Part shown: positions 47,384 through 59,062 of the stretch, in pieces
Numbering within the stretch: position 1 is the stretch's first letter
Layout: the number at the start of each line of letters is the position of its first letter
Source: Rhinopithecus roxellana
Taxonomy: Eukaryota > Chordata > Mammalia > Primates > Cercopithecidae
Direction: 5' to 3'
Length of the DNA: 64,000 bases
Assembly (NCBI RefSeq): GCF_007565055.1
Contig: NC_044553.1
Location: 37,153,916 to 37,217,915, forward strand
The notes under the pieces: generated by a model
Seen by the model: the letters and a program-made list of their open reading frames with translations, nothing else
Database searches by the model: none
What the model was told of the DNA's origin: nothing
Translations under genes and position numbers: made by a program

Positions 47384-49425
47384 AATAGCTCCAGTAGCAC
47401 TCAACACACTGCTAGTCTAAGCAGGCAGGTCCTATAGCATGCACTTTGGGGCCCACCTAAACCTACTCTGCCTACACTAGCTTCTTCATGTATTGTTATC
47501 CCTTTGAGCTTTATATGCTTTTTGCACATTGCCTCAAACATTCTTTGGAAAATAAATGAGGAAAAGGCAACAAACATACATGTTGCTAGGTATAGAACAG
47601 GTATGTTGTGAATATTAAATTTTGAAAATTATTTTTATTTCTATTAAATAAAAGGGGACAATGAATGGTCTATGCACCCCACACACAGGAACAGGAAATT
47701 TTCCTATCAAGCCAGTCTTTTCTCAGAGAAACACAGATACATTATTATGACGTGGGCCTAAAGAGGCCCAGTGACCATCTCGGCTCACACACTGAGAATG
47801 ATGGTGAACCATGTTTTTCTACTCTACTCTCAACCACTTAGATTCTGAGTTAAGAGGAGAGAGAAGTTTGCTGACTGTGGAAACGTACAAAGTCCTGTGT
47901 AAATGGGCGGGAGGGAAATACAAGGAGTCCATGCTGCAGGGAGCCTTAGTGGTGTGATTGTGGCACTGGCTGCTGGGAGTCGGAGGCACTCAACCATATG
48001 GCTGCACTGAACGAACACTTTGGAAAATCCAAATGGGCACTGTTTTACCAACCACAAAACATCATGAGAGCAGCAATAGATTTCATCCAATAACTAGGAT
48101 ATCAACAAGGTGTTTTCAGATTCTAGGAATAAATTACAGCATTAGAATCATAATTTTTAGGTGGGACTCTTTCTTTCTAAGCATGTAAAACTGCTGGTTA
48201 AATCTTCATCAATTTACATAAGCCTATGCACTTCCTAAACGGGATCAATAATTCCACTCAGGAAAAATTCCTTTAAAAACTGCCCATCTACCTTTGTGCA
48301 TTAAATATATCCAGATAAAATTTATTAAGTGTTTTGGCTTTACTGAAGTTTCTGAGTTTAAGGCAGGATAAGTTTCTCATCACTCAAATGAGTTCATCTC
48401 CCTTCTCAAATTCTGTTAAAGTTCAAGAGAACTGAATGGGGATAGACCATGCCTGGGCCTATGTGACAGAGAGTGAGAGAACAAGAACCAATGGGAACCA
48501 GTGCTTTCCATCATTTTTTTTGAACTTTCAAACAAAATCAGAAAATAGCTATAATTAAGCTAACACTTTTTATGACATCTTTTAACATTAATACATTTTA
48601 ATACAACTTCAACTGTTTTCATCACTTCTACCATTCACTCTGAAATCCTTTTAACAGGAACGAATCTGACTGTTTGACTCACTCAAAATTTTTCTTTTAA
48701 CCATTATTAACATTAACATATTTTAATACAGCTGTTTTCTACTTCTATTATTCATTCCTTTTATTAACCAAGAAAACATTGAACTCCCTTCTAATGAGAA
48801 TTATAATTCTAGCAATTGGCTCACTCTCCCTCTTCAATCACATTTTGTCTTACACATTTTGGCAGTCTAAATCCCTCTTGTAATTTGATGTTTTTACCTT
48901 CCAGTTCTCACAATACCATGTCTAATTTACACATTAATTTGACTTAGAATCATTAACCTTATCTTTTATGTTCTAAACCTTTTATTTCTCAAAAGTGCTT
49001 TTGATCATTTTTAAGCCTGTGCTATGTCCTATAATGTGATTTGCAGCTTTAGAGTTTGTTGATAAATGAAGGTTCTCGAGGTATTGAGGTATCTTCTGCA
49101 AGCCTTCCAGGAAAAAAAGTTTGGTTGGCCGGGTTTAATGTTTCTGGAAATTGCACAATTTATCAGAGCTATCTGTAAATTTTTCTCCTAAATTCTTACC
49201 TACAAAAGCCCAGGGTAATATTTAAGGTCATGCTTAGCCTCACATTGTAAAATTGTGTATCTCCTTTATCTACCTTTGTCTTTAGAATATAAGAACTTTA
49301 CCAGTATTTATGTGAGGAAAGGCAAAGTAATTGGGGTTTGTTTTGTTGTTGTTTGGTTCGTTGATTGGTTTTTTGTTTTGTTTGTATTTTGTTTGTTTCC
49401 CAAGATTGCTCAAAAGAGCCACATA
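47384..49425. other. Intron with a diverged local duplication
   Basis: Two related blocks (about 48570-48690 and 48700-48840) share 'acatattttaatacagctgt'-like and ggctcactc-like words. A GT/T-rich tract (GTTTT-type) lies at 49335-49400. No exon was found. Confidence 0.55.
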
Positions 49426-49429
49426 ACAT

Positions 49430-49940
49430 CATGAAAAAAAATATAGGTTTTAGAATCTGGCCAATCTGCATTAGAATTCCAACTTTGCTGGAAACTATCA
49501 TTCTCAGCAAACTATCGCAAGGACAGAAAATCAAACACTGCATGTTCTCACTCATAGGTGGGAATTAAACAATGAGAACACTTGGACACAGAGCAGGGAA
49601 CACCACACACCGGGGCCTGTCCTGGGGTGTGAGGAGCGGGGAGGGATAGCATTAGGAGATATACCTAATGTAAATGATGAGTTAATGGGTGCAGCACACC
49701 AATGTGGCACATGTGTACATGGGCAACAAACCTGCACGTTGTACACATGTACCCTAGAATTTAAAGTATAATTTTTAAAAAAATTCCAGCTTTGCTACCT
49801 TTTAGTTGCATGACTTAGGCAAGTTACTAAATGGAGCCCCATCTTCATCTCAGTGGGTTTTATGGAAGATTGAAATACGTTCAAAGTACCTGGCACACAG
49901 CTGGGTTCAAGCCATACGAATGTGAGCTATTATCTGTGTG
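49430..49940 (+). repeat. MIR, split by a short L1
   Basis: 'tttagaatctggccaatctg' before the L1 and 'ttagttgcatgacttaggca' after it are successive parts of one MIR. Confidence 0.75.
49490..49781 (+). mobile_element. Short 5'-truncated L1PA-type insertion
   Basis: 292 bp of L1 3' end ('gaaactatcattctcagcaa' to 'tagaatttaaagtataattt'). Flanks AATTCCAACTTTGCT (49475-49489) and AATTCCAGCTTTGCT (49782-49796) are a 14/15 target-site duplication. Confidence 0.95.
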
Positions 49941-50460
49941 ACCCTGAGCAAGTCACTTAAGTGAGATCTCAATGGCTTAATGTTTTCATATATTTAAAAA
50001 ATATAATTAAAAAGTAAGAAATAAGAGTACTTCATGGACTAGTTATAAGATTAAATAAGTTTAATATAGTACAGTGCTTAGAACCATGCCTTTCATATGG
50101 TGAGCCCTACCTGTTTTAAGCTATCATTATCACTATCTTTATTAATTATTATGAGCATTCTCCCTGGGATATGTCTCCAAATTCATTTCCATTTGGAGTG
50201 ATATTCTTTAGAGCTGGGCAAGACTGAGCAAAAGACACCAGAATGCTGCCTTTCTTAAAAGGATATTCCATTTAGGGGTTTAAAAAAAAAAAAGCTTAAA
50301 ATCAGATAGACATAGGTTCAAACCCCAGCTCTACTTAGACTAGCTCACAGGGTGGTTGTATTTTATTCTACTTTACTCCTTACAATAACTGTATTAAATA
50401 GGTGCTTTGATTATCCCCAACATATAGCAGAATAGACTGAAGCTGAGAGAGGCTCCACAG
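49936..50460. repeat. Two further MIR-like fragments
   Basis: 'gtgaccctgagcaagtcact' to 'taagctatcattatcactat' (plus orientation, 49936-50135) and a more diverged 'ataggttcaaaccccagctc' region (about 50290-50460). Confidence 0.6.
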
Positions 50461-50712
50461 CCCTCTGACTGCATGGCCAGTCAGCCTTTTGGGTGTTCCC
50501 TGAACCAAGACAACACCACCTAGGTGTAGTGGGGGGTCCCATACTCCTTCTAGGAGCATGGCAGGCACTCTTTCCCTCTAAGCCACAATGGAAGTCCTTT
50601 ATTCTGGGATATCTGTGCCCCTCTCTGCTCTGTAGCTTTTCTTTCTCCACTTTTGCTGTCACTCTTAGTTTTGCCACTCCATAGTGGATTTTGTTTTTAT
50701 CTCGGTTTGTTG

Positions 50713-51015
50713 TTTGTTTTGTTTTGTTTTGTTTTGACACGGAGTCTCACTCTGTTGCCAGGCTGGAGCGCAGTGGCACAGTCTTGGCCCACTGCAACCT
50801 CCACCTTCAGGGTTCAAACAATTCTTCTGCCTCAACCTCCTGTGTAGCTGGGACTACAGGCACACACCACCACATCTGGCTAATTTTTGTATTTTTAGTA
50901 TAGACAGGGTTTCACCACATTGGCCAGGCTGGTCTCGAACTCCTGACCTCGTGATCCACCCGACTCGGCCTCCCAAAGTGCTGGGATTACAGTCGTGAGT
51001 CACTGCACCCAGCCC
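50713..51015 (-). mobile_element. AluS, full length, sense with the gene
   Basis: GTTTT-rich tail and a complete reverse Alu. Flanking words ATCTCGGTTTGTTG and ATCTTGGTATGTTT look like a decayed target-site duplication. Confidence 0.95.
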
Positions 51016-52374
51016 ATCTTGGTATGTTTTAACTCAGAGACGGAGCTACCTTGTTCAATCTGCTGTGGCCACGGGGTACTCTTCTACTGCCTCGTCATTA
51101 TTAGGAAAACCCAACAGAAAACAGCCACAGTCAGACAAGTGCGTGCTTTTGTTCAATATCATGAAAGCTCAAGAGAAAATCATGTCTATATCATTAGCAT
51201 TTTATGACTCTTAAAAGAAAGAAAGATCTGAAGCAATGGCAAATTGTTAACATCTATTCAATATGGGTGGTAGGCAAATGGTATGTTGTAATTCCCCATG
51301 CTTCTCTGTGAGTCTGCAATATTCCATTAATTAAGCAAAAATAATTGCAAATTGAAAAGAGCATATCATTTTACAAGGCACAAACATAATAAGGCTTTCC
51401 TTATAGGGTTACAACTCACAGAAGGAAAATACTTGTTATATATTGGAAAACAAGTAAATGAAGCCAAGTACTTAAACGCATAATTATCCCAGAGCAGATT
51501 AGTTATTACTGGGTATTTTTCTCAAAGTCTTAAATATACATGTATCTAGTTCTCTGATTTGGGACTTGATGGTCAAGACTTTCAGAGGTCATTCTCTACA
51601 GTTAAAAGACTGGCTGTAGAATGGATGGAAAGGCATGGGGCCAAGTCTGGTGTTCACCAGGAGGGCTGAATGAACATATGTCAGGAGGCCATACAGAGTG
51701 ACATTTGTCACCTTGGGGAATTATAGCCCCTCCCTCTCCCAAGCTAAGAAGCATGTTTATCAGCCTCCTGAGAAGGATTTCTTGTCTCAAGAGCAGACTT
51801 ACTTTAACCAAGCTTACAAGATTGATGAATAAAATCAGAGTGTGTCAGTATACTGTTCTACAATGAGAAATCTGTCATGAAGATGGCATATTGAATTACT
51901 ACAGGGAAACCTACATTGAAAATCAAATTATAAACACAAGTTTGCATGACTAGCACAGCATGAAAAAAGAGAAATTTTAGCTACCTCTCCTAAATATTAA
52001 TACATATTAATGTTAACTAATCAATTAATAATTAATCAAGCTATAATAGCCCAATGCACCCATCTCCATATATGGGAAAGATTTGCCAATAGGAACAACA
52101 CACAAAAAACTCCATTGACCAACATTCTCTCTCCTCTAGCTGGTGCCTAATGGACACTGCCAAAGTTTGCCCCTGGGACTCTCATATTTCTATGCTTTAA
52201 TAGCCGTCAAACACCTCTTTGAATTGAGACTTTCTTTCATTAAATGTGCTAGTAAACGCAATTATATAACAGGTCTTACAGGCCACATATCACCTACAGA
52301 AACAACTCTATCAGTTATCTATCTTTGAGCTTATAAAAGATTCCAGGTAGCAACTTAGAGTCACAGAAGAATAA
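51016..52374. other. Intron, no recognised feature
   Basis: AT-rich, with 'taatacatattaatgttaac' words at about 51998. Nothing supportable. Confidence 0.6.
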
Positions 52375-52480
52375 GAACTTTATGAAGGCCCATGATGTCA
52401 TTCATGAAGTTGTTCACCACTGTAGCCTAAGACAGTGCCAGTCACTTAGTAGACATTCAATAAATATTCCTCACATCAAT
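52375..52480 (+). repeat. L2 3' terminus
   Basis: 'cagtgccagtcacttagtag' followed by acattcaataaatatt is the L2 ending. Confidence 0.7.
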
Positions 52481-52581
52481 GAAAAATATCCTCACTTAAA
52501 ATAAACTGTTCAGTACAAGCCTCAAGCTCACACATGTAATCATTCTGTAAATACAATCATTCAGGACCTGGGAACTTTATC

Positions 52582-52895
52582 TGTTTTTTTCTTTTTTTTT
52601 TTTTTTTTTTTTTTTGAGATGGAGTCTCCCTCTGTTGCCCAGGCTGGAGTACAGTGGTACAATCTTGGCTCGCTGCAACCTCCACCTCCTGGGTTCAAGT
52701 GATTCTCCAAGCTTAGCCTTCCGAGTAGCTGGGACTACAGGCGCCCACCACCATGCCCAGCTAACTTTTGTATTTTTAATACAGACAGGGTTTCACCATA
52801 TTGGCCAGGCTGGTCTCGAAGTCCTGACCTTGTGATCTGTCCACCTTGGCCTCCCAAAGTGTTGGGATTACAGGCATGAGCCACTGTGCCCAGTC
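52582..52895 (-). mobile_element. AluS, full length, sense with the gene
   Basis: Long T-rich tail and a complete reverse Alu. It lies between the outer duplication of the neighbouring L1 and that L1's 3' end (see the L1 at 52974-53551). Confidence 0.95.
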
Positions 52896-52973
52896 CAGCC
52901 ATATATATATATTTTATATGTATATAAATATTTGTATATATTTTATATGTATGTGTGTGTATATATATATATT
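52896..52973. repeat. (TA)/(TG) low-complexity spacer
   Basis: tatatata and tgtgtgtg words joining the Alu and the L1 3' end. Possibly an expanded L1 poly(A) tail. Confidence 0.85.
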
Positions 52974-53551
52974 TAACTTCTGGGACACGTGCAGAATGTG
53001 CAGGTTTGTTACATAGGTATACATGTGCCACAGTGGTTTGCTGCACCCATCAGCCCATTATCTACATTAGGAATTTCCCCTAATGCTATCCTTCCCCTAG
53101 CTCCCTAGCCCCCGACAGGCTCTGCTATGTGATGTTCCTCTCCCTATGTCCCTGTGTTCTCATTGTTCAACTCCCACTTAAGAGTGAGAACATGCAGTAT
53201 TTGGTTTTCTGTTCCCATGTTAGTTTGCTGAGAATGATGGTTTCCAGCTTCATCCATATCCCCGCAAAGGACATGAACTCATTCTTTTTTATGGCTGCAT
53301 AGTATTCCATGGTGTATATGTGCCACATTTTCTTCAACCAGTCTATGCCCAAATGATGGGCATTTGGGTTAGTTCCAAGTCTTTGCTATTGTGACTAGTA
53401 CTGCAATAAACATACATGTGCATATGTCTTTATAGTAGAATGATTTAGAATCCTTTGGGCATATACCCAGTAATGGGATTGCTGGGTCAAATAGTATTTC
53501 TGGTTCTAGATCCTTGAGGAATTGCCATACTGTCTTCCAGAATGGTAGGAG
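52974..53551 (-). mobile_element. L1PA-type LINE, 5'-truncated
   Basis: Reverse L1 3' UTR and ORF2 end (minus frame 53167-53352: WLKKMWHIYTMEYYAAIKK). The 12-bp word GGAACTTTATCT occurs at 52571-52582 and again at 53553-53564. It brackets the L1, the spacer and the Alu together. Confidence 0.92.
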
Positions 53552-53564
53552 TGGAACTTTATCT

Positions 53565-53989
53565 TACATATATTTTTCCACATTCAGCCTGAGTTGCTTA
53601 GAGAAAATCCCTCAAATGCCATTCATCAACCACCAGCTAATGTCACTACATCCATCCCCAAGTGCTACCAAAAAGGTCCATTTTCATATTATTCCTATGT
53701 ATTCTACTAACCAGATGGGTACCAAATTGAGCTAAACATCAATTCTTGAGAAAGAAGAGATTTTATCATCTTCCCATGACAATAAGCATGCCAACTACTC
53801 TTAGTGGGAGATAATTAGTTTGTAAATATTACTAAGATCTGTATTTATGGAAACATATGGCACCTTGCTGTTAAAATGGGCCGATGAATAAAATTTTTGG
53901 TGAAGTCATACAGTTCTAGAAGACATGCATCCCACTGTCTTTAGATAAGAACTATTCCAGTATGTATGTGTTATGTGTGTTTTACTCAC
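53565..53989 (-). other. ATP8B4: Intron immediately downstream of exon A
   Basis: Unassigned sequence between the L1 and the exon A donor. Confidence 0.6.
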
Positions 53990-54048
53990 CACATACTGGA
54001 ACTTTTCATTATATTCACGGTCATTGGCTTTCACTATCCGTTCCATTT
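53990..54048 (-). CDS. ATP8B4: ATP8B4 coding exon A (N-terminal cytosolic segment, about residues 11-29)
   Basis: This is a 59-nt internal exon encoding MERIVKANDREYNEKFQYV. The acceptor has a strong pyrimidine tract (CTCTCTCTTTAG) just before the exon. Its first two bases (AA) need a G from the previous exon to make a Glu codon, so the incoming intron is phase 1. The donor is GTG|GTGAGT, phase 0. The peptide is the charged cytosolic tail that precedes the first membrane helix of ATP8B-type flippases. Met at the first full codon and Val at the last differ from the Val and Ala I remember for human ATP8B4; both could be single transitions. The length is not a multiple of three, so skipping would shift the frame. 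An Alu lies on each side, in opposite orientation (52582-52895 and 56062-56358). Confidence 0.88.
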
Positions 54049-56048
54049 CTAAAGAGAGAGAAATCAGGTATGAAATTAAATTGTAGGCTCACAGAAACAA
54101 ATAACTCATTAAAACAACATCACTTAGGTTGCTTTGTTGTTAAGGTTGCAAGAATTCTTGTCTTTCAAATTTGAAGGGCATTGGCTTTTTCCAGTGTACA
54201 TGTTGGAACATGTGTTGGAAAGTCCCAAAATGGAAAGCTACAATGTTTCTCACTGTCCTCCTGATGCCAACCATAAAGCAAAACATTATGTGTCTCCAAT
54301 TTCTATGTCCCTCCAGCACTGCAAAGACCCTTTCTCTTAACTTCAAGTGGTTCCTAAGAGAAGGAGCTGACAAAGTCAAATGTATCCTGGCAAGGAATGT
54401 TTTGTGGGGTTTTTTGCTACGAAGTCACAAAATATAACATAGCCAAATAAAACCATACAGAAGTGTCCAGTGAGGTCACTGACTTTATGGTCATAGAACC
54501 AAAGGTGATATTTGTAAGCAGCCCAGACATACTAAGAAGAATGACACATAATCAGGAAACTGAGACCTGCCCTTAGCTGGAAGTGACCAAAGAATAAAAG
54601 TCTCTTCTGAAAGCAAATGCAAACACCAGTACAAATAATAATATAAAAAGGACAATAAATCCAAAGATCATGACAGTGCAGAATAAAAATTTGCAGAGGG
54701 CAAGAAAAGACAGTGCCCCAGAAACACCAGCAGAACAAGTTTTGTAGTAAGGGTAGCAAATTCTTGCTCCATGTTTACTGAAGAGTTCACTTCCAGAGTT
54801 GACCGAAGATTTAGGATGGAATGATGAAAGCTATGAGAAAAGAGTCAGCAAGGTAACCACTAGATGTCAATGCTGGACTCTCATGGCGAGTGACTTGACC
54901 CTCTCATCATTAAATTCCCTTAATCCCATAATACTCCAACTGGGTAGGTGACAGGTGGTAAAAGGTGGAGGGATTGCAGTAAGAGTCTGAGTTTAGAGAA
55001 GGCACTTACAACCAGAGAGATAAAGGAGACTGCATGGTGGAAAGTAACTTGGAGACACATGTTGGGGATGGAGCAGGGAAGAGCAAAAGGAAAGTGAAAA
55101 GAAGAGCTGGAAGCAGAAGGGAGATGAGGAAAATGAGGGAAATGAAGAGGGAGAGAAGGAAGGAAGGAATATATTTTAGCACCCACCATGAATTGTAAGA
55201 ACAAATTTTTTCCAAAAGTCCAGGCGGAATCTCTCTGTAGCCCTGGTAGTTCAACTCCCAAGACTGAAGGTCACCTCTAAGGACTGCCCCTGTACAAATG
55301 ACACCCTGTCTTTGGTTATGACTGGGTTTCTACCATTTTTAGGGTGTTTTGTCTGTCCAGTAACCACCTGCATGGTTTCCTTCTTGCCTATCTAATAAAG
55401 CCAGTTCCCTGTGATAGTTCCTGTTTTCTAGTGTGGCTCAACTAATTGCTGATAAGAACAATACTGGACTGACATCAATAGATGATGATACCTGAATGGG
55501 CTTGCTCCTAACCTGTAACTTTGAAATCCAGAACCCACCAGAAAGCAACTTCTCAACCACCCACCCACCTGAAGAAAACATTTCAAACCCTGGCTAAAAA
55601 GCACCATCCTCTCTTTCTTGCTGATGCCCCAAGAAAGAATTAAAACATCAAATCCCAAAGTGGTACTTTGAAGGGTGAGGGAACCTAAATGCTTAAAAAG
55701 CTAGATAATTTATTTATATAACACCACCATAACCCAGAAGTAGTAAAATTGCTGTCAGGAAAGCAAAAAATGTTACTGGGATGGTAGGAGCAAGAGCTCC
55801 TTCTGCATGGCAAAAGGTTAACCTGGACCACTGGTATGCTGCATGTAATTTATAGATTATAGCAGCAAAACAAAAATCAGATATACTAATTATACATTAA
55901 TTGGGTTTAGCTTAGTTCATATACATTCAGATGATGACCCTTCTAAAATTTCACATTTATATGAAGCACATCCAACAGCAGAATTCTATAGTTCTCTACC
56001 TAATTTTACCCACTCCAAACACCAGAATCTTGACTTTGTGAGCCACAT
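54049..56048 (-). other. ATP8B4: Intron immediately upstream of exon A
   Basis: A polypyrimidine tract (in transcript sense) precedes exon A. A GA-rich purine tract lies at about 55075-55170. I did not find the expected first coding exon (MFCSEKK-like) here. Confidence 0.6.
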
Positions 56049-56061
56049 AGAAATTATCCTG

Positions 56062-56358
56062 GGCTGGGTGTGGTGGTTCACGCCTGTAATCCTAGCACTT
56101 TGGGAGGCTGAGGCAGGTGGATCACGAGGTCAAGGGATCAAGACCACCCTGGCCAACATGGTGAAACCCCATCTCTACTAAAAATACAAAAATTAGCTGG
56201 ATATGGTGGCATGTGCCTGTAGTCCCAGCTACTCAGGAGGCTGAGGCAGGAGAATCGCTTGAACCTGGGAGGCAGAGGTTGTAGTGAGCCGAGATTGCGC
56301 CACTGCACTCCAGCCTGGTGACACAGCAAGACTCCATCTCAAAAGAAAAAAGAAAAAA
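56062..56358 (+). mobile_element. AluS, full length, antisense to the gene
   Basis: Complete plus-strand Alu with an A-rich tail. Flanks AGAAATTATCCTG (56049-56061) and AGGAAACCATCCTG (about 56359-56372) are a decayed target-site duplication. Confidence 0.95.
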
Positions 56359-56374
56359 AGGAAACCATCCTGCC

Positions 56375-57060
56375 CAGCATCTCCATGTAACCACACTCCA
56401 CAGGGATAGGGACTAGCCCATTCCCAAAGCAGCCAAATAGTTTCTATGGTAGGTCAGTTTGGATCTTCTTTCAGGTATCCAAATTGCTCTTGTCCCACAA
56501 AACCTGATTGCAGCCAAGAAGCTCACTTTTCCCTCTAAATCCTTCTTAGTAAGTCTGAATTGTCGCCTCTGTTACTTCTATTATCATCTTTCTGAACTAA
56601 GTCTTCCTGGATTGATTCTGGCAGAAAATTCAGCATCCCTTCATTAAGTTCTGCAAAATACTGGCTTTGGTTCTAAATCCCTACAGTTTTCTGTCTTTAA
56701 TCTGACTATGCTACACCTAAATTATCTTTGTAGGAATTAACTTTCTTCTCTGTGCTACCACAGTGTATGAGGGGATATAAAGACCTTTTGGCAATAAGTC
56801 ACATCCTGGAAAAAGAGGAAGCTGAAAACAAATTCCCCATAACTATTCCCAGTGAGAATGGCTCAGAGCTTCAATGACCTAATGCCTGATACTTCATAGG
56901 CATCAGGGGATCCTTCCATATGTAAGAGGAATGAAAGGAAACTAGTCACTAAGGGGTTGATGATCTACCAGTGTGAGCTCACACCTGCACAATTATCACT
57001 GAATGTGTCCACCTCCAAAAAGGAGTAAGGCAATATATAAGGATGTATAAAACATAGTAA
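56375..57060. other. Intron, no recognised feature
   Basis: Nothing I can name. Confidence 0.55.
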
Positions 57061-57061
57061 A

Positions 57062-59062
57062 CCAGCATGTTTAAAGCGGACTAAAAGAGATAAAAGAGCT
57101 TCTGATTTAAGATGGCAAGTTGAGTATGTCTTTTTCCTCCCTTCTTTCTCAGGTCCCACTGAAATTACAGAAAACATTTTTTAAAATTAAAAACACAGCA
57201 GTGCTGGAAAACAAGAGTAGTGGCTAGCAGAGGTTCATAAATTTTGAAGAAAGCCTAGAGAATAAAATAGAAAGCAGATGAGATCATTTTGACTGGGAGA
57301 AAAAAGACAGAAGTAACTCTAGCCAAAAGAATTAGAAGAGTGCTCTTCCCAAGGAGCCCAGAGCAGCTCTAAATTCAGAGTTGGTAAATTTGAAGATTGA
57401 CAGTATGTTATGGACAGGGTGACAGGCCCAGGTTATACCTATTATCTTGTCAAAATAATTGATAGGTTCCCCTTTCATTCTCAAAAGTGTCTCCATTTGA
57501 TGATAAATAATATTACCACCTCAGAGTATTTTAAAAAAATAACTGAACCAATTGAGATCTCCCACACCCTTCTTTACCCACAAAGAGAGTAGGCAACACA
57601 TCAGGGGGGAAATCAAGGGTGGGTATTCAGGCTGAGAAGGAACAGCTCTGCCCCTCTACAGCAGGTATAGCCAACTTGGCCCCTAGCAAAGCTTGTCTGA
57701 CTGAGGCCATTGTGGGATTTGCCAGACCGCCTGACTAACCCACAGAAAAGCCTCTGTCAGCAGGCTGCTCACTCCTGTTCAAAGGAGAGGCCTGGCAGAG
57801 AAAAAGACCCTTGCAATGGCACTAATCTATCTAGTCCTTTATTTATAAATACAAATCAGTGGCAGCTGAGAAAAGCCAAGAGCACAAAAAAGAGGGATTC
57901 CACAAGAAGAAATAATGCTGAATACAGGTAGAAAAGGGGGATTGGTCTTTTCTTTTTAATTCTAATTAGCGCCTTAAATATATATACATAGATATATAGG
58001 TTTTTTTAGAGATACTTTTTTTTTTTTTGAGATTGTGCCACTGCATACCACTCTGTCACCCAGGCTGGTATGCAGTGGCACAACTGTAGTTCACTGCAGT
58101 CTCGAATCCCTGGGTTCAAAAAGTCCTCTCACCACAACCTCCTGAATAGCTAGGACTACAAGCATGAGCCACCGTACCCAGCACCTCAAAGATATTTAAG
58201 AAGACATGACATCCATGAAACAAGAACAAGCTAATATAAACAAAGAAAACAGAGAACAAGAAAAAGTCCCTAGAATTAAAAATATTTACTGGACACACTG
58301 GAGAGTAGAATGGACAAGATGGAAGATCAGATTGTATAAATCTTGCAAAATATATATCAAAATGACAAACAGAAGGAAAATGTAGGGGAAAAAAACTTAG
58401 GATAAGGGAACATAGACAATGGATAGGTGAAAACAATCAAGTAAACAGAAGAAAACTGCCCTGCTCCAGAGTAAGAAGTAACTCTTCAAAGTGAAAGGGC
58501 CACCAAGTACCAATCAGGATGAATGAAAATGAACCCACAAACGTTCATAAAATTTTGAGCTCCAAGGACAAGGAGATAATCCCAAAAGCTTCCAAAAGAA
58601 AAAAAATGGTTAGCCTGAAACACAAGAATCAGACCAATATGACATTTCTCATCAGCAATAAGGATGCTAGAAGACATTGGAGTGATTCTTTTCAGTTTTA
58701 AAGAAAAATATTTTGAAACTTAGAATTCTATACCCAGCCAAATAATCAACTGTGAAAGGGAAATAAAGACATCTCTGCAAAAGTGTTTACAGACAACGAC
58801 CGTCTGCAAAACAGCTACTCAAGAATGTACAACAGTAAGACCTACTACTTGACAGCACAACAGGGTGACTATAGTAACTAAAAGGATAATTGGGTTGTTT
58901 CTAATACAAAGGAAAATGCTTCAGGGGATGGATACTCCATTTTACATGATGTGATTATTATATATACCATGTCTGTATCAACATCTCATGTATAACCCAT
59001 AAATGTATATACCTACTATGTACTCACAAAAATTAAAATAAAAAATTTTACAAAAAAGAATG
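57062..59062 (+). repeat. HAL1/L1M LINE relic with L1-type 3' end
   Basis: Plus-orientation old LINE. Recognisable parts: 'ttctgatttaagatggcaag' (5' part), 'aaagtgaaagggccaccaag', 'agaattctatacccagccaa', then the 3' UTR 'gacagcacaacagggtgact', 'gggatggatactccatttta' and an A-rich end. A monomeric or partial Alu interrupts it. Whether this is one HAL1 element or a HAL1 plus a separate L1M tail is unclear. Confidence 0.75.
58018..58183 (-). mobile_element. AluJ-like partial Alu
   Basis: Poly(T), then diverged reverse Alu ('ctctgtcacccaggctggta' to 'aagcatgagccaccgtaccc') of about 165 bp. Only one arm plus part of a second. Confidence 0.8.
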
